Numbered from the stretch's first letter, positions 32,441 through 41,516 are shown. The stretch is DNA of 64,000 nucleotides from Robbsia sp. KACC 23696 (GCF_039852015.1 NZ_CP156627.1:1302001-1366000); one strand, 5' to 3'. Notes: a model not told the origin generated them from the sequence alone. Program-made: numbers and translations.

Positions 32441-33655
32441 ATGAAGCAATTCGAGAAAGCGCACATCGCGGCATTCGCTGGTGCCTTGATGTTGTCGGTG
32501 CCGGCCTTTGCACAAACGAGCGTGACGCTCTACGGTGTCATCGATAACTCGATCACCTATCAAAATAGCCAAACCGCTTTGGGATCGACCGCCAATGGCC
32601 GTTCGATTTTCAAGATGACCAACGGCGCCAATACCGGTAGCCGTTTCGGCCTCAAGGGCAGCGAAGAACTGGGTGGTGGAAACTACGCGATTTTCCAGTT
32701 GGAAAGCGGCTTCAATAGTGCCACCGGCGCGCAGCAATATACCAATGCCATGTTCGGGCGTCAGGCCTGGGTCGGCTTGAAGAACAATCAATTCGGTACG
32801 TTGACGTTCGGTCGTCAATACACCTCGTATTATCAACTGCTGTCGCCGTGGAGCCCGACGCAATATCTGACGGGCTTCAGCGGTGCGCATCCGGGCGACC
32901 TCGATGCCTTGGATACGACGGTTCGTGTCAATAATTCGATCGTCTATACGTCGCCGAAGATGTACGGCTTTACGTTCAGCGGCAACTACGCAATGGGCGG
33001 CGTGCCGGGCAGCTTCAACGCCGGTTCGACGTGGAGCACGGCCGTGCAATACGTCGCGGGCCCGGTGGGTGTCGGCGTCGGCTTCATGAAGCTGAACAAT
33101 GCAACGCCGGGTGGCGGTGCATTCGGCGCGAATTCCACGGCGAACACGAATGGCGAGCAAGCGGTCAGCGCCGTGACCAATGGCTATCAAACGGCGCAGT
33201 CGCAGCAGCGTTTCGCCGTGGCCGCCGGCTACACATTCTCGCCTGCCTGGGACATGAGCGCGACCTATAGCAATGTCCAATATGCACCGGGAACGAATTC
33301 GCTGTTCCGCGATGAGGCCGTATTCAACACGGTAGGCGCCGTACTGCACTATCGTCCGGCCCCGCAATGGAGCTTTGGCGCAGGCTATAGCTACACGTGG
33401 GCAAGCCGCGCCAACGGCATCAACGACGCAGCGAAGTATCAACAAGTTTCGGCACAGCAAACCTATAGCTTGTCGCCGCGCACGACGATTTATGTGTTGC
33501 AGGCTTGGCAGCGCGCAAGCGGCAAGACGCTCGGCACCGCCGGCTCGTCGTCGATCATCAACGCGACGCCTTCGATCGGCGATGGATTCAACTCCGCACC
33601 GTCCTCGTCGGCCACGCAGATTCAGGTCACGTTGGGCCTGGTGCATAAGTTCTAA
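32441..33655 (+). CDS. Gram-negative porin (Burkholderia OmpC-like family)
   Basis: 404 residues. Signal peptide ending VPAFAQ, mature start TSVTLYGVIDNSITYQNSQ, then GSRFGLKGSEELGGGNYAIFQLESGFNSATG, MFGRQAWVGLKNNQFGTLTFGRQYTSYYQLLSPWS and a final strand ending VHKF. Trimeric general porin of the 16-stranded type. GGGGGAG lies 4 bases before the ATG. Codon use is even and its gene is followed by a strong hairpin, as for a highly expressed outer membrane protein. Confidence 0.92.
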   Translation: MKQFEKAHIAAFAGALMLSVPAFAQTSVTLYGVIDNSITYQNSQTALGSTANGRSIFKMTNGANTGSRFGLKGSEELGGGNYAIFQLESGFNSATGAQQYTNAMFGRQAWVGLKNNQFGTLTFGRQYTSYYQLLSPWSPTQYLTGFSGAHPGDLDALDTTVRVNNSIVYTSPKMYGFTFSGNYAMGGVPGSFNAGSTWSTAVQYVAGPVGVGVGFMKLNNATPGGGAFGANSTANTNGEQAVSAVTNGYQTAQSQQRFAVAAGYTFSPAWDMSATYSNVQYAPGTNSLFRDEAVFNTVGAVLHYRPAPQWSFGAGYSYTWASRANGINDAAKYQQVSAQQTYSLSPRTTIYVLQAWQRASGKTLGTAGSSSIINATPSIGDGFNSAPSSSATQIQVTLGLVHKF

Positions 33656-33666
33656 ATGCGCATCAG

Positions 33667-33694
33667 CCGTAATGCCGATGATTCGGCATTACGG
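33667..33694. terminator. Strong hairpin after the porin gene
   Basis: CCGTAATGCCGA and TCGGCATTACGG form a perfect 12-base stem with a 4-base loop, 11 bases after the porin stop, in a convergent gap. The T-tract is short (TTC), so it may terminate, or protect the mRNA 3' end. Confidence 0.65.
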
Positions 33695-33817
33695 TTCAAG
33701 GCACCGTCGGCGCTCGGCGGCAATGTGCCGACGTGCCTGTCAGCCAAGTCTGCTTTCATCGCCGAGTGTTTCTCGGCGATCGTCTTTTATGCCCGGTCGT
33801 CAGACGCGCGGCAAGCG

Positions 33818-34714
33818 CTATCCCATCGCCTGATTCAGAATCGCGTACGTCGCATAGTCGGTATTCCCCACGACCGACGGCTCGTCCGGTCCCGCATTGC
33901 GCACCATTTTCACGCCAGTGTCGACCGCCGGCAGACCGCAGGCTTCCAACCATTCACTCAGCACGGCATTCCCGGCGATATCGATGCGTAGAAAGTCGCC
34001 CGCGTGCCGCGCCAGCCAGTACGAGATCAAAACCTTGGCCGACCTGGCCGCGTCGTCCCGTTCGGCGAAGACCGGACCGATCACATGACCGCGCCCGAAG
34101 CGTCGGAAGAAAGCGCAGCCGATCAACGCACCGTCGCGTTCCAGCACGAGCGTCTCGGCCACGTCTTGTAATGCAGGCAGCGTATGGTGGTGATCGATGC
34201 CGGAACTGCGTTGCATCAATGCGATCAACTGCGGCATGTCGGCCGCGTGGCCTTGTCTGAGGATATCCCCGGGTAGTGGGGCGATGGCAGCAATCTCGCC
34301 AACGATGGCTTGATGCTGCGTGACGCTGCCGCAAGCATCGAATCCCAATTTCTCGTAAAGCGGTTGCCCGGCAGGGGTCGCATGCAGGAAAGTGACGCGA
34401 TCACCCAATACCGCGAGCACGCGCGTCATCAATTCCCGGCCGATGCCGCGCCCCTGCGCATCCGGTGCGACGATCACCAAGCCGAGCGCGCCGTGTTTTT
34501 CGCCGAAACCCCAGCATAGCGCCGTGCCGATCAATTCGCCATCAGCCTCCGCGACAAAGCCGGTGCCGAGTGCCGCGACGAATTGCCAATCTTCCAGACG
34601 ATGCGGCCAACGTACGGCCTGCGACAGCCGATGCGCGCTCGATAGATCCGCCGACGTCATTCGACGGTAGCGCGGGGCGGGCGTTTCGAGGGACGACGGG
34701 ACGACAGCGGCCAT
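33818..34714 (-). CDS. Two-domain GNAT acetyltransferase (YitH-type C-terminal domain)
   Basis: 298 residues. N-terminal GNAT domain: YRRMTSADLSSAHRLSQAVRWPHRLEDWQF, FVAEADGELIGTALCWGFGEKHGALGLVIVAPDAQGRGIGRELMTRVL (acetyl-CoA loop Q-G-R-G-I-G-R). The second half, from GDILRQGHAADMPQLIALMQ to NAGPDEPSVVGNTDYATYAILNQAMG, fits the C-terminal GNAT-like domain of YitH/YobR-type proteins. AGGAG lies 6 bases before the ATG at 34714; the frame to 34849 is unsupported. Substrate unknown. Confidence 0.85.
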   Translation of the reverse strand: MAAVVPSSLETPAPRYRRMTSADLSSAHRLSQAVRWPHRLEDWQFVAALGTGFVAEADGELIGTALCWGFGEKHGALGLVIVAPDAQGRGIGRELMTRVLAVLGDRVTFLHATPAGQPLYEKLGFDACGSVTQHQAIVGEIAAIAPLPGDILRQGHAADMPQLIALMQRSSGIDHHHTLPALQDVAETLVLERDGALIGCAFFRRFGRGHVIGPVFAERDDAARSAKVLISYWLARHAGDFLRIDIAGNAVLSEWLEACGLPAVDTGVKMVRNAGPDEPSVVGNTDYATYAILNQAMG

Positions 34715-35018
34715 GGACAGCTCCTGAAGGACGGTTTGGACACAATATCTCATTTTATTGAACGCATTCCAAGCGTTCGTGGCTTTTTTCAAAACCAAGG
34801 CGTGGTCTTTGGCGGGGCCGGGCGCCTTTATAGGAGCAACATCCTCCATGCTAAAACGGATTTATTTTGATACGTGGCTTTTGTCGAAATATTCACTATA
34901 CTGAAAAAAATGCACCGGCGTTCACCGCACTGCAAGGCCTACGGCGCGACTTTCGGCCGTCAACGCCGGCTGCGACAACCCGGTGATCACCGTTTCAGGT
35001 TTGGATGGATTCCAAGGT
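34715..35018. other. Divergent promoter gap, GNAT and aldehyde dehydrogenase genes
   Basis: About 300 bases, AT-richer than its surroundings. It holds TTCACTATACTGAA at 34892-34905, an imperfect palindrome related to motifs at 38324 and 38360, and TATACT at 34897-34902 that could serve as a -10 box. Confidence 0.45.
34892..34905 (+). promoter_or_regulatory. TTCACTATA-type motif upstream of the aldehyde dehydrogenase gene
   Basis: TTCACTATACTGAA. The first nine bases recur exactly at 38324-38332 upstream of the ABC binding protein gene, and CACTATAC recurs at 36506-36513 after the dehydrogenase gene. Possible site for the XRE-cupin regulator at 37351-38046. Confidence 0.35.
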
Positions 35019-36503
35019 ATGACAACAGCGATTCTCGATTTCGATCCCGCCGCGACGGTTTTGCCGCAGGGCCATTTTATTGCCGGGGTCTACCATCGGC
35101 CTGGCGAGGCGATGATCCACGTTCGCCGCCCCAGCGACGGCCGGGTGATCGGTCAAGTGCCCGACGCGAGTCCTGAGACAGTCGATTTCGCGGTCGAGAC
35201 GGCGCTCCATGCCTGGCGAAGCAGCGGGTGGAGCCGACGGGCTCCGCGCGAGCGGGCGCAGGTCCTGCTGCGTTGGGCGCAGTTGATCGATGCGCATCGC
35301 GTCGAGCTGGCGCAGTTGGAAGCGTTGAATTCGACGCGGCCCGTCAGTGAAGCGTACGCCTCCGATGTCCCATTGACCGCCGAGGTCATCCGCTTCTTTG
35401 CCGAATTTGCGGACAAAGCCGGTGGCGATGTGGCGGCCACCCGGCAGAACAGCCTTGGTTTTGTCGCCGCGGAGCCGTACGGAGTGATCGGCGCCATCAC
35501 GCCATGGAATTTTCCGCTGTCCATGTGTTCCTGGAAATGTGGTCCGGCCTTGGCCGCCGGTAATGCCGTGGTGCTGAAGCCGTCGGAAATGACGCCGTTC
35601 TCGACGATGCGGCTGGCCGAGTTGGCGATCGAAGCCGGTTTGCCGGCGGGGCTTTTCAATATCGTGAACGGCGGCGGTGCCAGCGCGGGCGCGGCCTTGA
35701 CGCGTCATCCCGATATCTCGAAAATCAGTTTTACCGGTTCGACGACGACGGGCGCGTCGATCATGCGCGATGCCGCGCAGTACGGCACGAAGCCGGTGAC
35801 GCTCGAACTGGGCGGCAAAAGCCCGCAATTGGTCTTCTCGCACGTCGCCGACGTGGACGAGACGGCGCGGTGTGTTGCGCGCGGCTTTATCGCCAACGGC
35901 GGCCAGGCGTGTGTCGCCGGCACACGCCTGATCGTGCACAAGCAACTGGCAGAGCGCTTGATCGCAGGCGTCTTGCAACATCTGGAGGGCATCGAGCCCG
36001 GCCCGACATGGCTGGCCAGCACACGCTACGCGCCGATCATCAGTGCGCCCCAGGCGCAACGTATTCAGGCGATCGTCGACCGTAGCGTTGACCAGGGCGC
36101 ACACGTATTGTGCGGTGGCGGGCTGTTCGATGGAACCGGTGAAGGGTATTTCTATCGCCCCACGCTGCTGACGAATGTGACGTCATCCACTGCCGCTGTC
36201 AGAGAGGAGCTGTTTGGTCCGGTGCTGACCGTCCAGACCTTCGAGGACGAGGAGGAGGGGATCGCGCTGGCGGGACACCCTACTTACGGTCTGGCGGCCG
36301 GCATTCATACCAGCGATATCGGACAAGCGATGCGCGCCATGCGCGGCATTGCGGCCGGCACCATCTGGATCAATCGCTATGCGCGGAGCGGGGATATGAT
36401 CATCCCGACGGGAGGGTTCAAGCAATCGGGTATCGGCAAGGACCTGGGTCGCCAGGCATTCGAGTCGAGCCAACGTTACAAGAGCGTATTGATCGACTTT
36501 TAA
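35019..36503 (+). CDS. NAD(P)-dependent aldehyde dehydrogenase
   Basis: 494 residues of the ALDH superfamily. Seen: GVIGAITPWNFPLSMCSWKCGPALAAGNAVVLKPSEMTP (cofactor-binding), SFTGSTTTGASIM (Rossmann contact), LELGGKSPQLVF (general-base glutamate), FIANGGQACVAGTRL (nucleophile cysteine) and REELFGPVLTV. It resembles gamma-glutamyl-gamma-aminobutyraldehyde or betaine-aldehyde type dehydrogenases. ATG 35019 follows AAGG only 1-2 bases away, with GGA further upstream; a GTG/ATC-rich frame start at 34983 is less likely. It leads a same-strand group with a HAD hydrolase, a cupin regulator, an ABC binding protein and an amine-oxidase-like flavoprotein, which together suggest oxidation of an amine or amino acid to aldehyde and acid. 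Confidence 0.92.
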   Translation: MTTAILDFDPAATVLPQGHFIAGVYHRPGEAMIHVRRPSDGRVIGQVPDASPETVDFAVETALHAWRSSGWSRRAPRERAQVLLRWAQLIDAHRVELAQLEALNSTRPVSEAYASDVPLTAEVIRFFAEFADKAGGDVAATRQNSLGFVAAEPYGVIGAITPWNFPLSMCSWKCGPALAAGNAVVLKPSEMTPFSTMRLAELAIEAGLPAGLFNIVNGGGASAGAALTRHPDISKISFTGSTTTGASIMRDAAQYGTKPVTLELGGKSPQLVFSHVADVDETARCVARGFIANGGQACVAGTRLIVHKQLAERLIAGVLQHLEGIEPGPTWLASTRYAPIISAPQAQRIQAIVDRSVDQGAHVLCGGGLFDGTGEGYFYRPTLLTNVTSSTAAVREELFGPVLTVQTFEDEEEGIALAGHPTYGLAAGIHTSDIGQAMRAMRGIAAGTIWINRYARSGDMIIPTGGFKQSGIGKDLGRQAFESSQRYKSVLIDF

Positions 36504-36596
36504 GACACTATACGAGGTCTCGCTCGCAGGGGAAAAGTCCGTCGATGCAGCGGCGACCGGCAGCGTATTTCAAAAACGTTTACCCAACAGGAAGGC

Positions 36597-37268
36597 ATGA
36601 TGATCGATTTCGAGCCCAAATACATCACGTTCGATTGCTACGGTACGCTGACGAACTTCCAGATGGCGGAAGCGGCGCGGCATCTCTATGGCGACAAGCT
36701 TAGTGCCGAGAAAATGGCCGAGTTTATCGAATATTTTCGGGGTTATCGCCTCGACGAAGTGTTAGGGGCCTGGAAGCCGTTTCGAGAGGTCGTCGTCAAT
36801 GCCGTGCGGCGGACGTGCGAGCGGACCGGCGTGCCGTTCGACGCGACCGGCGCGCAGGGCATCTACGAAACGGTGCCGACGTGGGGCCCGCATCCGGATG
36901 CCGCGGCGGGATTGGCGCGGCTGGCGTCCAAATACAAATTGGTGATTTTATCGAACGCGGCGGACGAGCAGATCGCCAGCAACGTCGCCAAGCTCGGCGC
37001 GCCCTTCCATCTGGTTGCCACCGCGGAACAGGCGCAGGCTTACAAGCCCCGTCAGCAGGCGTTCGAATATCTGTTTTCGCAGTTGAACTGCAATCCGGCG
37101 GATGTCCTCCACGTATCGTCCAGCTTCCGTTATGACTTAATGACCGCGTATGATATGGGGATAAAAAATAAGGCCTTCGTCAATCGCCGTCATGAGCCGC
37201 TGAATGCAGCCTATGAGGTCAACGAAGTGAAGGACATCCCCGATCTCGCCACGCAACTGGGCCTGTAG
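36597..37268 (+). CDS. Haloacid dehalogenase type II family hydrolase
   Basis: 223 residues of the HAD superfamily. Motif I YITFDCYGTLTNF (nucleophile Asp), motif II LVILSNAADEQI, motif III lysine in AYKPRQQAFEY, and motif IV-like HVSSSFRYDLMTAYDMGIKNKAFVNRR. L-2-haloacid dehalogenases of type II have this layout, but many family members in amine-catabolic clusters have not been shown to act on haloacids. AGGAAGG precedes two adjacent ATG codons at 36597 and 36600. It lies 93 bases after the aldehyde dehydrogenase gene. Confidence 0.85.
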   Translation: MMIDFEPKYITFDCYGTLTNFQMAEAARHLYGDKLSAEKMAEFIEYFRGYRLDEVLGAWKPFREVVVNAVRRTCERTGVPFDATGAQGIYETVPTWGPHPDAAAGLARLASKYKLVILSNAADEQIASNVAKLGAPFHLVATAEQAQAYKPRQQAFEYLFSQLNCNPADVLHVSSSFRYDLMTAYDMGIKNKAFVNRRHEPLNAAYEVNEVKDIPDLATQLGL

Positions 37269-37350
37269 TCGCATTGGCGTGGGACGCGGTGTGCGAAAAA
37301 GGCGTCGCTGATATCGGTGGATCAGGCATACGTCATTGAATGTGGAAACG

Positions 37351-38046
37351 ATGAAAAAAGGGTCGAACGAAGACGGGCGGCAGTATTCGCGGAATGCGAT
37401 GTCGCTATCGGAAGCGTCGGTGTCGGTGCTCGCGCCGGGCGGGGGTGCCGCAACGGAGCGGATCGACGCCAATCAAATGGGGCCGCGACTGCGGGAGCTT
37501 CGCCAAACGCTCGGGCTGTCATTGAAGGTGCTTGCCCAGCGCAGCGACGTGTCGGTCGGCATGATCAGCCAGATCGAACGCGGTCTGGCGAATCCGTCCG
37601 TGCGGATTCTCGAACAGTTGCGTGTGGCACTCGATGTACCGCTGACCACGCTCCTCGAAGGCGAGAGCGAGACGGCGGCGGCACCTGAGTCGGTGGTTCC
37701 GGATTTCGTTCGGCGCGCCGATCAACGCCCGCAGTTCACCGTGACGGCCGGTGGCTTGTCCAAGGAGCTGCTTTCACCGCATGGGCAGCATGCGCTGCAG
37801 TTCATGATTATTACCATCCCGGGTGGGTCTCGCTCCAAGGAAATTCTGCTAGGGGCGGGTGAAAAGGCCGGGATGGTGATGGACGGGTCCATCGTGTTGA
37901 CCGTTGGCGGTCGTTCGGAAACGCTCGGTCCGGGGGATAGCTTCCAATTCAATAGCGAGCTCGATCACAGTGTAGCCAACACGACGCGGCGCACAGCGCG
38001 CATCCTTTGGATCATGCATGTGCGGCCGCCGGTGGTCCACCTTTGA
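37351..38046 (+). CDS. XRE family regulator with cupin domain
   Basis: 231 residues. N-terminal Cro/C1-type helix-turn-helix: GPRLRELRQTLGLSLKVLAQRSDVSVGMISQIERGLANPSVRILEQLRVALDVPLTTLL. C-terminal cupin barrel: ITIPGGSRSKEILLGAGEKAGMVMDGSIVLTVGGRSETLGPGDSFQFNSELDHSVANTTRRTARILWI. Architecture as in PuuR and other amino acid or polyamine responsive repressors. Start taken at ATG 37351; TTG 37336 is an alternative. Likely regulator of the surrounding catabolic group. Confidence 0.88.
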   Translation: MKKGSNEDGRQYSRNAMSLSEASVSVLAPGGGAATERIDANQMGPRLRELRQTLGLSLKVLAQRSDVSVGMISQIERGLANPSVRILEQLRVALDVPLTTLLEGESETAAAPESVVPDFVRRADQRPQFTVTAGGLSKELLSPHGQHALQFMIITIPGGSRSKEILLGAGEKAGMVMDGSIVLTVGGRSETLGPGDSFQFNSELDHSVANTTRRTARILWIMHVRPPVVHL

Positions 38047-38476
38047 GCGTTCGACAACGGTGTGTGCTGTCTTGTCAGGATTGGCGCCTTTGAACGTTTG
38101 GCGGATGCGGAGTATCGAACGTCAGCCTGGTGGTAGCGTTTGAAACGCGCGCAGCTTGGGAAGTGCGCGGAGACATGGAAGGCCGCCGAGGTCTTCATCA
38201 TATACGTAGTAATCCGAAGTAGTAAAGAGTACTGCGCCTGCGCCGGGATCGAGCGAATAACGACACGCATGCCGAACGCCGTTCCCGGACGGGCAGGTCT
38301 ATTAGGGTAAAAACATCGCTAATTTCACTATATTTAATTTTGTAGTGATGTAATCGAAGATAGTGAACGGGCTTCGAGCGTGTCGCAATGTGAATGAGCG
38401 CGCTTCACTGTCTGTCGTCTTACCCGTCGAACGCGCTGATCGCCGGCGTCCTTCCCATCCTTCGGAGTCATGTCGC
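38047..38476. other. Regulatory gap upstream of the ABC binding protein gene
   Basis: 430 bases without credible gene. The part at about 38305-38370 is AT-rich and carries TTTCACTATA and, 27 bases on, the inverted ATAGTGAA. Upstream frames of the binding protein starting at 38363 lack family sequence. Confidence 0.5.
38324..38367. promoter_or_regulatory. Inverted TTCACTAT / ATAGTGAA pair
   Basis: TTCACTATA at 38324-38332 and ATAGTGAA at 38360-38367 face each other over an AT-rich spacer, with one more TAGTGA at 38343-38348. The same nonamer occurs before the aldehyde dehydrogenase gene (34892). Candidate operator of the XRE-cupin regulator encoded just upstream. Confidence 0.4.
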
Positions 38477-40054
38477 ATGAGCAAAGATGATGTCAAGCGT
38501 GTTGATAGCGGTCGTCGTGAAATGATGCGGAACCTGTTGGGGGCCGCCGTCATGGTAGGAGGGGGAGCGGCTAGCTTCCTTGTGCATGCGGCGCCGGCCG
38601 CAAGCACGACACCGCGACGGGGCGGCACGATACGCGCGGCGTTCGATAGCAATTCGACGGGCGATACGCTGGATCCCGCGAAGGGTTCCGCGGGCGGCGA
38701 CTATATCCGCGCTTTCATGTTCTATAGCGGCTTGACGCAACTCGACGGCACGCTTGCGCCGACGATGAATCTGGCCGAGTCGATCGTCAGCAATGACGCC
38801 AAGGTGTGGACGATCACGCTGCGCAAGGACGTTACCTTCCATGACGGCAAATCCCTGGTCCCGGCGGACGTGATCTACTCGCTGTTGCGGCACAAGGATC
38901 CGAAGATCGCGTCGAAAGTGATGACGCTGGCCGAGCAATTTGTCGATGCGAAAGCGACTGGCCCGAATCAGCTCGAATTGACGCTGGCGAATGCCAATGC
39001 GGATTTGCCTGTGCTGCTCGCCGACGCGCATCTGGTCATCGTTAAAGACGGCACCACCGATTTCTCCAATGGAATCGGCACGGGCCCGTTCAAACTGAAA
39101 ACCTTCCAGCCGGGCGTGCTTACTGCCGGTATCCGCAACGAGCAATATTTCAAGTCCGGCCTGCCGCATCTGGATCAAGTCGAGCTGGTCGGTATCTCCG
39201 ACAGTGCCGCGCGGGTCAATGCATTGTTGGCCGGCGACGTGCAACTGGTCAATGCCGTCAATCCGCGTTCGACGAAGCAGGTCAGTGCCGCGCCTGGTTT
39301 CGCCATTCAGGAAACGAAATCGGGTATGTATAGTGATCTGATCATGCGGGTCGACGACCCGCTGACCGGCAACCGCGATTTCGTACAAGGCATCAAATAT
39401 CTGTTCAATCGCGAGCAAACCCGCGATGCGGTATTCGGCGGCTATGCGGTGATCGGCAACGACCAGCCCTTGCCGCCGATGCACCGTTATTACAACGCCG
39501 AGGTCAAGCCACTGCCTTTCGACCTCGACAAGGCCAAGTTCCATTTCAACAAAGCCGGCGTCATCGGCAAGAGTACGCCTCCGGTCTTTGCCACGACCGC
39601 GGCTAACGGCTCGCAAGACATGGCGGTGTTTCTACAGCAGGCGGCTGCAAGGATCGGCGTGGCGCTCCCGGTGAACCGTGTGCCCGCGGACGGCTATTGG
39701 TCTAATTATTGGATGAAGAAGCCGCTCAGCTTCGGCAATATCAACCCGCGGCCCAGTGCCGATGTGCTGTTCTCGCAATTTTTTGCGAGCAAAGCGCCTT
39801 GGAACGAGTCGGGCTGGAATAACCCCAAGTTCGACCAACTGCTGTTGGCGGCGCGCGCCGAAACCGACGACGCGAAGCGCAAGCAGATGTACGGCGACAT
39901 GCAACAGATCGTCAGCACCGAAGGCAGTATCGCCATTCCCGCATTCGTCAGCTTTCTGGACGGCTATGACAAACGGGTAAAGGGGCTGAAATCAATTCCG
40001 ACCGGGCCGATGATGGGCTTTTATTTCGGTGAATACGTCTGGTGGGATGCGTGA
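38477..40054 (+). CDS. ABC transporter substrate-binding protein, peptide/opine/nickel family (SBP_bac_5)
   Basis: 525 residues. The N-terminus SGRREMMRNLLGAAVMVGGGAASFLVHAAPA has a twin arginine followed by a hydrophobic stretch and an A-x-A cleavage site, so Tat export is possible. The mature part has RRGGTIRAAFDSNSTGDTLDPAKG, WTITLRKDVTFHDGKSLVPADVIYSL, NGIGTGPFKLKTFQPG and NREQTRDAVFGGYAVIGND, typical of class C binding proteins (DppA/OppA-like). No permease or ATPase genes accompany it, so it is an orphan here. GGAG lies 9 bases before the ATG. It is followed 85 bases on by a D-amino-acid-oxidase-like flavoprotein, suggesting an amino acid or opine-like substrate. Confidence 0.9.
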   Translation: MSKDDVKRVDSGRREMMRNLLGAAVMVGGGAASFLVHAAPAASTTPRRGGTIRAAFDSNSTGDTLDPAKGSAGGDYIRAFMFYSGLTQLDGTLAPTMNLAESIVSNDAKVWTITLRKDVTFHDGKSLVPADVIYSLLRHKDPKIASKVMTLAEQFVDAKATGPNQLELTLANANADLPVLLADAHLVIVKDGTTDFSNGIGTGPFKLKTFQPGVLTAGIRNEQYFKSGLPHLDQVELVGISDSAARVNALLAGDVQLVNAVNPRSTKQVSAAPGFAIQETKSGMYSDLIMRVDDPLTGNRDFVQGIKYLFNREQTRDAVFGGYAVIGNDQPLPPMHRYYNAEVKPLPFDLDKAKFHFNKAGVIGKSTPPVFATTAANGSQDMAVFLQQAAARIGVALPVNRVPADGYWSNYWMKKPLSFGNINPRPSADVLFSQFFASKAPWNESGWNNPKFDQLLLAARAETDDAKRKQMYGDMQQIVSTEGSIAIPAFVSFLDGYDKRVKGLKSIPTGPMMGFYFGEYVWWDA

Positions 40055-40139
40055 CAAGGCCGGCGCTGCCAGTGAGTGAGCTGGGGCACGCGGGAGGCGC
40101 GGTGTGGCACAAGATGGGTTGAAACGTTGAGGGTGGAAG

Positions 40140-41465
40140 ATGTCTGTTTTATTGGAAAAGGTCGAGAGCAGCGCTGCATTGCCGGAACAGGCCGATGTTG
40201 TCGTGATCGGTGCCGGTATCGTCGGCGTGTTTTCGGCGTACTACCTCGCGCAGCGTGGATTGCGCGTGGCATTGATCGAGAAAGGCTATGTCGGTGCGGA
40301 GCAGTCGTCTCGAAATTGGGGCTGGTGCCGACAACAGAATCGCGACGCGCGCGAATTACCTATTTCGACGATGAGTCTCGATCTATGGGAGCGTTTCGCA
40401 CTGGAAAGTGGCGAGGACACCGGTTTTCGACGTTGCGGCCTGCTGTATCTGAGCAATGACGACGAAGAGCTTGCCCGCTGGGCCAAGTGGCGCGACTTCG
40501 CCAGGACGGTGGGCGTCACGACGCATATGCTCGATGCGAAGGAGGCGATGGCCCGGGCGGGCATGACGTCGCAAACATGGAAGGGTGGCGTGTTCTCGCC
40601 GTCCGACGGCACCGCCGATCCTGCAAAAGCGGCGCCGGCCGTCGCGAAGGCGCTGATAAAGCTGGGCGGAACCGTGCATCAGCAATGCGCGGCACGTGGG
40701 CTGGAACGCAGCGGCGGGGCGGTGTCGGGCGTGGTGACCGAGCTGGGCACGATTCGCACGCGATCCGTCGTGCTCGCCGGGGGCGCGTGGGCCTCGTCGT
40801 TTTGCCGCCAATTGGGGGTTCGCTTTCCGCAAGCATCGATTCGCTCGTCCATTCTGTCCGTATCGGCACCGACGGCGGTGCTCCCGGCGGCCTTGCATAC
40901 GGCCGGCGTCTCGTTGACGCAGCGTAGTAACGGCGCGTACACCTTGGCGATCAGCGGCCGAGGCCGTGTCGATCCGACGGCACAGATGCTACGATTCTCG
41001 TCGCAATTCTTGCCGATGTTCGCCAAGCGATGGCGCGCCCTGTCGCCGGGCGGGCTGCAGGGCGTACGCAGTGGTCACGAGACACTGGCACGCTGGCGGC
41101 TCGATGCTCCCACGCCGATGGAGACCATGCGCGTATTGAATCCGGCGCCGGACCAGCAAGCGATTGCGCTCACGCATAGCCGCGCGCTTGCCTTGATCCC
41201 GGCGTTGGCGAGCACGACTATCACGCATCGGTGGGCCGGCTATATCGACAGCACGCCGGACGGCGTTCCGGCGATCGGCGAGACGCGAGAGGTCCCCGGA
41301 CTGGTGTTGGCGGCCGGGTTTTCCGGCCATGGTTTTGGGATAGGGCCCGGGGCGGGCCATCTGGTGGCCGATATCGTGACGGCGGCAACATCGGCAATCG
41401 ATCCCAAGCCGTACGATCCGGCGCGATTCGCCGTATCGTCGTGGGGCAAGGTCGCGGATTTCTAG
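40140..41465 (+). CDS. FAD-dependent oxidoreductase, DadA/glycine oxidase-like
   Basis: 441 residues. FAD-binding Rossmann motif DVVVIGAGIVGVFSAYYLAQRGLRVALIEKG near residues 19-49, then SSRNWGWCRQQNRDARELPI, a second dinucleotide-associated strand VVLAGGAWASSFCRQLG, and the C-terminal FAD contact WAGYIDSTPDGVPAIGETREVPGLVLAAGFSGHGFGIGPGAGHLVADIV. This is the DAO superfamily, which oxidises amines or amino acids to imines. Together with the aldehyde dehydrogenase at 35019 it could form a two-step oxidation route. AGGGTGG lies close before the ATG. Confidence 0.9.
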   Translation: MSVLLEKVESSAALPEQADVVVIGAGIVGVFSAYYLAQRGLRVALIEKGYVGAEQSSRNWGWCRQQNRDARELPISTMSLDLWERFALESGEDTGFRRCGLLYLSNDDEELARWAKWRDFARTVGVTTHMLDAKEAMARAGMTSQTWKGGVFSPSDGTADPAKAAPAVAKALIKLGGTVHQQCAARGLERSGGAVSGVVTELGTIRTRSVVLAGGAWASSFCRQLGVRFPQASIRSSILSVSAPTAVLPAALHTAGVSLTQRSNGAYTLAISGRGRVDPTAQMLRFSSQFLPMFAKRWRALSPGGLQGVRSGHETLARWRLDAPTPMETMRVLNPAPDQQAIALTHSRALALIPALASTTITHRWAGYIDSTPDGVPAIGETREVPGLVLAAGFSGHGFGIGPGAGHLVADIVTAATSAIDPKPYDPARFAVSSWGKVADF

Positions 41466-41486
41466 CGATCGCACCCGGTTTGCGGC

Positions 41487-41509
41487 GCGCCGGCAAGCCC
41501 GGCCGGCGC
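41487..41509 (+). terminator. Terminator after the FAD oxidoreductase gene
   Basis: GCGCCGGC (41487-41494) pairs with GCCGGCGC (41502-41509) over a 7-base loop, followed by CGTTCTTT. Standard GC-stem plus T-rich tail, in the gap before a convergent chemoreceptor gene. Confidence 0.6.
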
Positions 41510-41516
41510 CGTTCTT

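Noticed and set aside
32387-33646. 419-codon minus-strand open frame opposite a porin gene
   Set aside because: Porin on the plus strand is unmistakable; the antisense product is Arg/His-rich without domains.
38468-39616. 382-codon minus-strand frame opposite the ABC binding protein gene
   Set aside because: Antisense shadow; the binding protein on the plus strand is well conserved.
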